Source: Phoronis australis
Lineage: Eukaryota; Phoronida; Phoronidae
DNA: 64,000 bases
Direction: 5' to 3'
NCBI GenBank assembly: GCA_002633005.1
Contig: NMRA01000182.1
Span: forward strand, 131,077 to 195,076
The translations under genes were made by a program, and so were the position numbers. Shown in pieces: positions 58,787 to 64,000 of the stretch. Each line of letters starts with the position of its first letter. The stretch's first letter is position 1. A model generated the notes under the pieces. That model worked only from the letters and a program-made list of their open reading frames with translations, ran no database searches and had not been told where the DNA came from.

Positions 58787-61468
58787 ATGACAATACTGGG
58801 CAACAAATGTCAACTAGTACAGCTGTTGGTGGCGGCCATAGTGGTGACTGTGGCTACTGATGATGTATGTAGGGAGACGTGTCATGTCATTTATGAAGTG
58901 GACAACCAAACCTACACCCAGACGTACCAGAATTATCACAGCATGTTGTCAGTCCTACCACACAACATCGTCTCACTGAAGTTACCAGAAAGGTGCCAAG
59001 TTGTTGCCCTCAGACAGAATGAGTTACAACACTTTAGCAAGCTGCAAAGGTTGTGGCTGAGACTTTGTGACATCAGGGTGAATATCTACGGTTCAGTGTT
59101 TGTTGGGCTGACAAACCTCACACACCTGACTCTTGACTTCTCACACTTCAATTGTGAAATCCAACCAGAAATATTTGAACCAATACAGCAGCTGCAAATG
59201 CTGAAAATTCTACCCCATAATGACTTGCCAAAACAAATTATCAACATTGTGGACATACTAAATTACTTACAAAACTTGCAACATTTAAGTCTAAGCACAT
59301 ACACTACTATGGAACCCATTGTAATTAAGAAACAATTAAGTCAGCGACCTTCCATCATTTCACTAGACTTCAGCTATAACAAATGGAAAACTATGCCATG
59401 TTTACCAATTTTTCCCAATCTGAGATATTTAAACCTTTCCGGAAACAATATTCGGGAAATATATCTTGAAAAGCAGTGTCTTGAAACCGAAAATATTTCA
59501 ATAGATCTGACAAACAACATTATACCACATATTCACAAAAGCCATTTCAGGAACTACAACACCGTAAAACTAATTTCTCTGGATTTTTCCCACACACAAC
59601 TGTCCCAGCTAGGTCAAAACATATTCTTTTATTTGCGTACACGACACACGGCAATAGGTACATTAACTATTGGTCACAATACAGATGTAAAATATGTTGA
59701 CACTTTTTTTCCAAAATTATTCAAACAACTTGAAGAGGTCAGAATCCATAGCCTAGCATTGTTTGGCAAAACAATTGTGCTGAAACCAAAAGACAAAGCT
59801 TACCACCCTTTTCCCATTCTAACATCCACATCGATGACACGTTTTTCACTAACCTATGGGAAAATCACAATAATTCTAACAAACTTCTTTTCAAAACTGA
59901 CAAATCTAGAATTTTTAGAGTTATCCTACACTGAAATTAAGGAAATTCGCACAAAGGCTTTCAGGGGATTGGAAAAGTTACAAACACTGATATTAACAGG
60001 AGTTAAGCCTCAAACTGTAGTCAGCATGAAGTCTTTGTTCAAGGATTTAAACAAAATGAAACAACTAAAAAATCTACAAGTGAACAAGATGGGTAGATGG
60101 CAGGTGGACACTGATAGACTAGAGTTAACGGGATTAATAAACCTTGAGTATTTAGATGTGTCTGACAATGATATTCAAATGAATATGAAGCTTGTTGTTA
60201 GCAAAGCAAAAATTGTGAAAGCAAACAACATATTGTGTAAATGCCAACAGCTGCCATGTATCAATTTGGAACAAAATTCTAAAATCCAAGTGCTAGAAGT
60301 AAGAAATAGTTTGGGTTGCATTTCATCACTCACAAAACAAACGGTCTACTCAAACTTGTTGACCTTAGACGCTAGCCAAAATGCTAACTTCTCCCTTGAT
60401 TCTTTAATGCTGGTCAACATACAAATGCCTCAACTTAAAACCTTGAGACTGTCAAACAATAGTATACAGGAATTAAACAATAAAACGTTTGCTAAGGTTC
60501 TGGAACTGCAATGCATAGATCTATCCTTCAACAAACTAACTCTCATAAAACAAGGTGTTTTCTCACAGCTAACTTCTCTCAAATATTTGAAGTTAAATAA
60601 CAACAAGATTTCCAACATTGACGCACACAATTTTATTAGACTCATTCACCTAAAGAGCTTGTCCCTTTACCAAAATAGATTTGACTGCAACTGTGAGCTA
60701 CGTCAGTTAAGAGATTGGCTCAAGAGGAAAGGGCAACTACACGCGAAACTGGATACATGTAAATATCCAACGCACTTAAGACACGCCTCCATAGATACAT
60801 TTCATCTCAATTGGATAGACTGCGATGGACACATTTACATCGTCATCACAACATCAGCCGCTGGATTCATTCTTTTGATCACTCTTCTACTGGCATTAAC
60901 CTACTACAGGTTGGACATTAAATATTGGTACTTCTTTAAATACAAGTACAGAAACCGCAAACTGACAGAAAACAACATGTACGACGCCATGGTGTGTTAC
61001 CATGTAGATGATTTGGTGTGGATTAAAGACAATCTAATGCCCCAGTTGGAAGAAGGAAAGGAACACCAGTTTAGACTATGCGTTCATCACCGAGACTTTG
61101 ATGTTGGTGAGTTTATTAAACAAAACATCATCAACAGTATGAACAACAGTAGCAAGATCATATTTATCATGACGAGAAAATTCATGCACAGCGAGTGGGG
61201 CCAGTTTGAACTGGAGATGGCGTTGATGAGACTACCAGAGGTTAAATGTCAGTATGTCATAATGGTGATGCTGGAGAAGATTACCAAGAAACAGCTCAAA
61301 GCCAAACTTCGCTGTTTCACTCGTCACCTGACCTACATAGAGTGGCCCTTGGGTGACGACATTGGACAGCGGGAAAGGGATCACTTTTGGAAGAAGCTGA
61401 TACTGGCAATGATGGAAGATAAACAGGCAACATCTGAGGATGAAAATACACCACTCCTTCAACAGTAG
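58787..61468 (+). CDS. TLR: Toll-like receptor, tandem copy 3 (893 aa)
   Basis: The start is set by homology with copies 1 and 2; the frame is open upstream to 58670 across the conserved acceptor. The architecture is the same (signal peptide, LRR ectodomain, LRR C-terminal cap, transmembrane helix, TIR with YDAMVCYH, RDFDVG and FW, ENTPLL tail). This is the most diverged copy. It has about six extra residues after the FGKTIVLKPK segment, a heavily changed LRR patch (IIPHIHKSHFRNYNTVKL and the next ~25 residues) and changes in the C-terminal cap (KRKGQLHAKLDTC). The transmembrane and TIR parts differ at only a few positions, so the ectodomain has diverged faster. It is probably functional, with no break in the frame. 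Confidence 0.94.
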   Translation: MTILGNKCQLVQLLVAAIVVTVATDDVCRETCHVIYEVDNQTYTQTYQNYHSMLSVLPHNIVSLKLPERCQVVALRQNELQHFSKLQRLWLRLCDIRVNIYGSVFVGLTNLTHLTLDFSHFNCEIQPEIFEPIQQLQMLKILPHNDLPKQIINIVDILNYLQNLQHLSLSTYTTMEPIVIKKQLSQRPSIISLDFSYNKWKTMPCLPIFPNLRYLNLSGNNIREIYLEKQCLETENISIDLTNNIIPHIHKSHFRNYNTVKLISLDFSHTQLSQLGQNIFFYLRTRHTAIGTLTIGHNTDVKYVDTFFPKLFKQLEEVRIHSLALFGKTIVLKPKDKAYHPFPILTSTSMTRFSLTYGKITIILTNFFSKLTNLEFLELSYTEIKEIRTKAFRGLEKLQTLILTGVKPQTVVSMKSLFKDLNKMKQLKNLQVNKMGRWQVDTDRLELTGLINLEYLDVSDNDIQMNMKLVVSKAKIVKANNILCKCQQLPCINLEQNSKIQVLEVRNSLGCISSLTKQTVYSNLLTLDASQNANFSLDSLMLVNIQMPQLKTLRLSNNSIQELNNKTFAKVLELQCIDLSFNKLTLIKQGVFSQLTSLKYLKLNNNKISNIDAHNFIRLIHLKSLSLYQNRFDCNCELRQLRDWLKRKGQLHAKLDTCKYPTHLRHASIDTFHLNWIDCDGHIYIVITTSAAGFILLITLLLALTYYRLDIKYWYFFKYKYRNRKLTENNMYDAMVCYHVDDLVWIKDNLMPQLEEGKEHQFRLCVHHRDFDVGEFIKQNIINSMNNSSKIIFIMTRKFMHSEWGQFELEMALMRLPEVKCQYVIMVMLEKITKKQLKAKLRCFTRHLTYIEWPLGDDIGQRERDHFWKKLILAMMEDKQATSEDENTPLLQQ

Positions 61469-62050
61469 TGAGACATATTTAGACTGGACTAGTGTGTTAA
61501 ACAAATTCTTTAGCACACAACTGACAAGCATAGGTGGTGGATTTTTCAGTAGTTTCATAGTCCTCATTCAACAATGTTGTTAACAGCATCGTTTACATCA
61601 ACCAGATCAGTGAATACCACTTTCTGTTAATGTGCAGCACCTACCAAGATCTTCAGGTGCAATACGTTTAAGTGGTTGTTTTTGTCATTTTCCCATATTA
61701 TTTGAATTTCTCATGAGAACTACTGACAGTTCACCTCTAACATCCGTTCATTCTGCTGAGAAGGGTCACAATTTACTGTCGAGTTTGTAGATGTGTACGT
61801 GACAATTTACTATCTGGCAATTCTGATGTTAGGTCAATGGTCATGTGTACATAGTACAAGCATGCATATACCGTATATTCCAATAAATCTCATATGTAAA
61901 ATTACACAACATCTACCCTTTACTTCAACTGCTAGAGTTCCAGAAATTGCGTGGCAAGTGTAATGAGTCCTGCCAGTGTTTGTATCATTAATGCAGTGTT
62001 TGAAAGTGAAACCTAATACGACGGAGGGTAGAGCCTTGACGACATCAAAA
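61469..62050 (+). other. 3' UTR and conserved 3' flank of TLR copy 3
   Basis: It is homologous to the other TLR 3' flanks. The AATAAA lies at 61882-61887. Similarity stops near 62050, at the point where the repeat array begins behind copies 1 and 2. No array follows here. Confidence 0.7.
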
Positions 62051-64000
62051 GTATAAAAGAGATAGTCGAAACCATCCCAGCTTCAGGGTTGTGTTAGACA
62101 ATGACAGACTAATGAGTCATTGCAAACCTTGCAAATTCCAATCATTTGGTTACTAGACTAATATATAGACAGACCAGAAGGAGCCCAATGGGCCTATCTT
62201 TTATTTCAATTATAGGGCAGGGGCATACAATGACCCAAAACCCGGCAGTGAGGTTGTAACTTTAGACATGCCACAAAATTCCATGTATAAAGCTATGGCC
62301 TTACGTTCAAGTATTGCCTTACATTCAACTATAAGGCCAATTTCGCATTTTGAAGAAAAGATCAAACAAAAAAGTTGAGACATGATCTTTCCTTCAAAAC
62401 AATTTTAAAACAATACATTCTGTTGGAATATTCAATTATTTCATGACTTTCTTATAGTAGGTCGATGCTTTATTAAATTTGATACTGTTTATGCCATAAC
62501 GTGTTTTGGTCGTAATAGACCGGCCCGAAAACCCTCCCAACATTTTCTGGTCGGTTGAAATTCCTGAGTATACCACATGCCTTTATTTGGCCAGTAACAT
62601 GCGATTTCAAATTAATACACATTAGCTGATGGTGTTAAGATAAGAGTTGCCTAACAATACAACACGTCTGTTTTGACTTTGCGGCTCTTTTGATGGATTT
62701 AAACTTATAGACAATTCGAAATCTTCAAAAAATTTTGACCTCCGTACATGCTCCCTCCATAAATATCGGTGAAGTTTTAGCTGAGGTTGCTTCGGTCAGA
62801 TCAGCCAAGTTTGAAGTAACTTTTTAGTATTACTATGCGGTAAAGCACTTTCCTTTGTTTTGAATTTTATATCCGTTAAGAATTTAATTTACACTACTTA
62901 CATTTTCAAAGTAAATACACAGAAATTAGTATGGAATATCTTCAGTAAACCTGAGTTAAAATTCCTGAGAAAGTAACAAATTTCATGACTTTATGAATCC
63001 GCAACGGTCTAATTTGCACAGTGCCATAGTATTCTGAGTAATCCGGTCTTGTGGGTGTCGTGAGCACACGTATGAACTGTAAAGTTTTGTTGTTTTTTTG
63101 CCATTTCAAAATGAGAGTGACGGGTGACCGTGTTGAAGCACATATTTTGCCGTAAAGTGAAAATCCCAATGAAAATCTATTAGCTAACTTCAAGAGTTAA
63201 CGATTTTTGTTGGAAGTCATGGAGAAAATCCAGAAAGAAGTTAGATGAAAAATGACACTAAAATTGTTGAAAATTTACCAAAAGTATTTGCTTCAAAATT
63301 CCATCTATTTTCCACAAGAATTATCGTGAACTTTTTAAGACCACCACATTATGATTAATGCTAAACAGCGGTTCGACTGCAACTTAGATATTTGCTGGTT
63401 ATACCATCCACAAGCATGCATGGATCCGTGTACATTAAAAAGGAATTGTAGAAAGAGTGTATTGAAGTGATCAAATGTTATAAACTACAGGTACGTATAT
63501 AATGCGACTCAATTGTGCTTTACCTGAACATTCTAATTCTGTATATATTGGGTTAACTAAATAGACTTGTTGAATAAGTGCTGTACTGTATAAAGTTAAT
63601 GCCGCCAAAAAAAGTTTCATATTTGAATGTTGTGTTGACGTTCAAGGCATCTCACCATTCACTTAAAAGTAGTTCCATTGCCAGACCAGGCGTATTTATC
63701 ATGTTTACTGCCCCCACAGCCGAGTGGATAATGTAACCCTTGAGACTCTATCACCATCATTTCATGTTATGCTGTCAAGGCTGATTGTCAGAAAACGTAA
63801 TGAAAGCAGCAGCTTTCCTTATAACCAGAGAAATGACATGGCTTTATATTTAATCATAAGCCCACGGTCTTATATTACATAATGTTACATTTTCAAATGT
63901 TGTCAGGAAACCATGGGCTTATATGTAGAATTGTAAAACTATTTAACATAAAATAGCAAATCACAGCTTAAAATTTTTTTAAATATAAACCATGTGTGAC
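62051..64000. other. Non-coding stretch at window end, nothing recognised
   Basis: There is no supported exon, RNA gene or array repeat. The one minus-strand frame near 62.9-63.2 kb has no family features. Confidence 0.5.

Noticed and set aside
63708-63765. tRNA-like A-box (GCCGAGTGGATAA) near the window end
   Set aside because: No matching B-box, no anticodon arm or acceptor pairing could be found downstream. At most an old tRNA-derived SINE fragment.

Overview
The window is animal genomic DNA. It is AT-rich and has spliced genes with GT-AG introns, long non-coding gaps, many interspersed repeats and a few unresolved bases (near 3070, 4732 and 7713). The gene content (a MATCAP-type tyrosine carboxypeptidase, an intronless four-jointed/FJX1 gene and a tandem family of Toll-like receptors) together with the repeats fits a marine invertebrate. 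A non-vertebrate deuterostome such as a hemichordate is my first guess, but a lophotrochozoan is not excluded.

Layout. (1) 1-5.8 kb, minus strand: five coding exons of a MATCAP1/2 (KIAA0895-family) metallopeptidase. They include the HEIGTH zinc motif, and the 3' end runs off the window. A promoter-like patch with CRE and YY1-type sites lies at about 5.75-5.85 kb. (2) 5.9-12.3 kb: non-coding, with a ~400-bp long-inverted-repeat element. (3) 12.4-14.0 kb, plus strand: a complete single-exon four-jointed/FJX1 gene, followed by a 14-kb non-coding stretch that contains a well-defined hAT-type MITE. (4) 28.3-36.1 kb, minus strand: the last six exons of a coiled-coil protein I cannot name. Its introns hold a 40-bp minisatellite, a triplicated exon fragment and a duplicated 3' splice site. 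(5) 38.3-62 kb, plus strand: three tandem, nearly intact Toll-like receptor genes (888, 887 and 893 aa), separated by arrays of a degenerate ~140-bp repeat.

How the parts relate. The three TLRs are recent duplicates. Their transmembrane and TIR parts are almost identical, while the leucine-rich ectodomains differ more. All share a conserved start, a conserved 5' flank with a likely splice acceptor, and a conserved 3' flank with an AATAAA. The arrays between them are the most unusual part of the window. Almost every repeat monomer carries a sequence close to the vertebrate CTCF core (CCACTAGRKGGCRC), always on the plus strand, and the palindromic end of the same repeat lies about 110 bp upstream of each receptor's start codon. 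A 1.2-kb inverted-repeat element carrying CRE, ETS and YY1-like sites is inserted only upstream of the first receptor. Whether these repeats act as insulators or promoters is inference.
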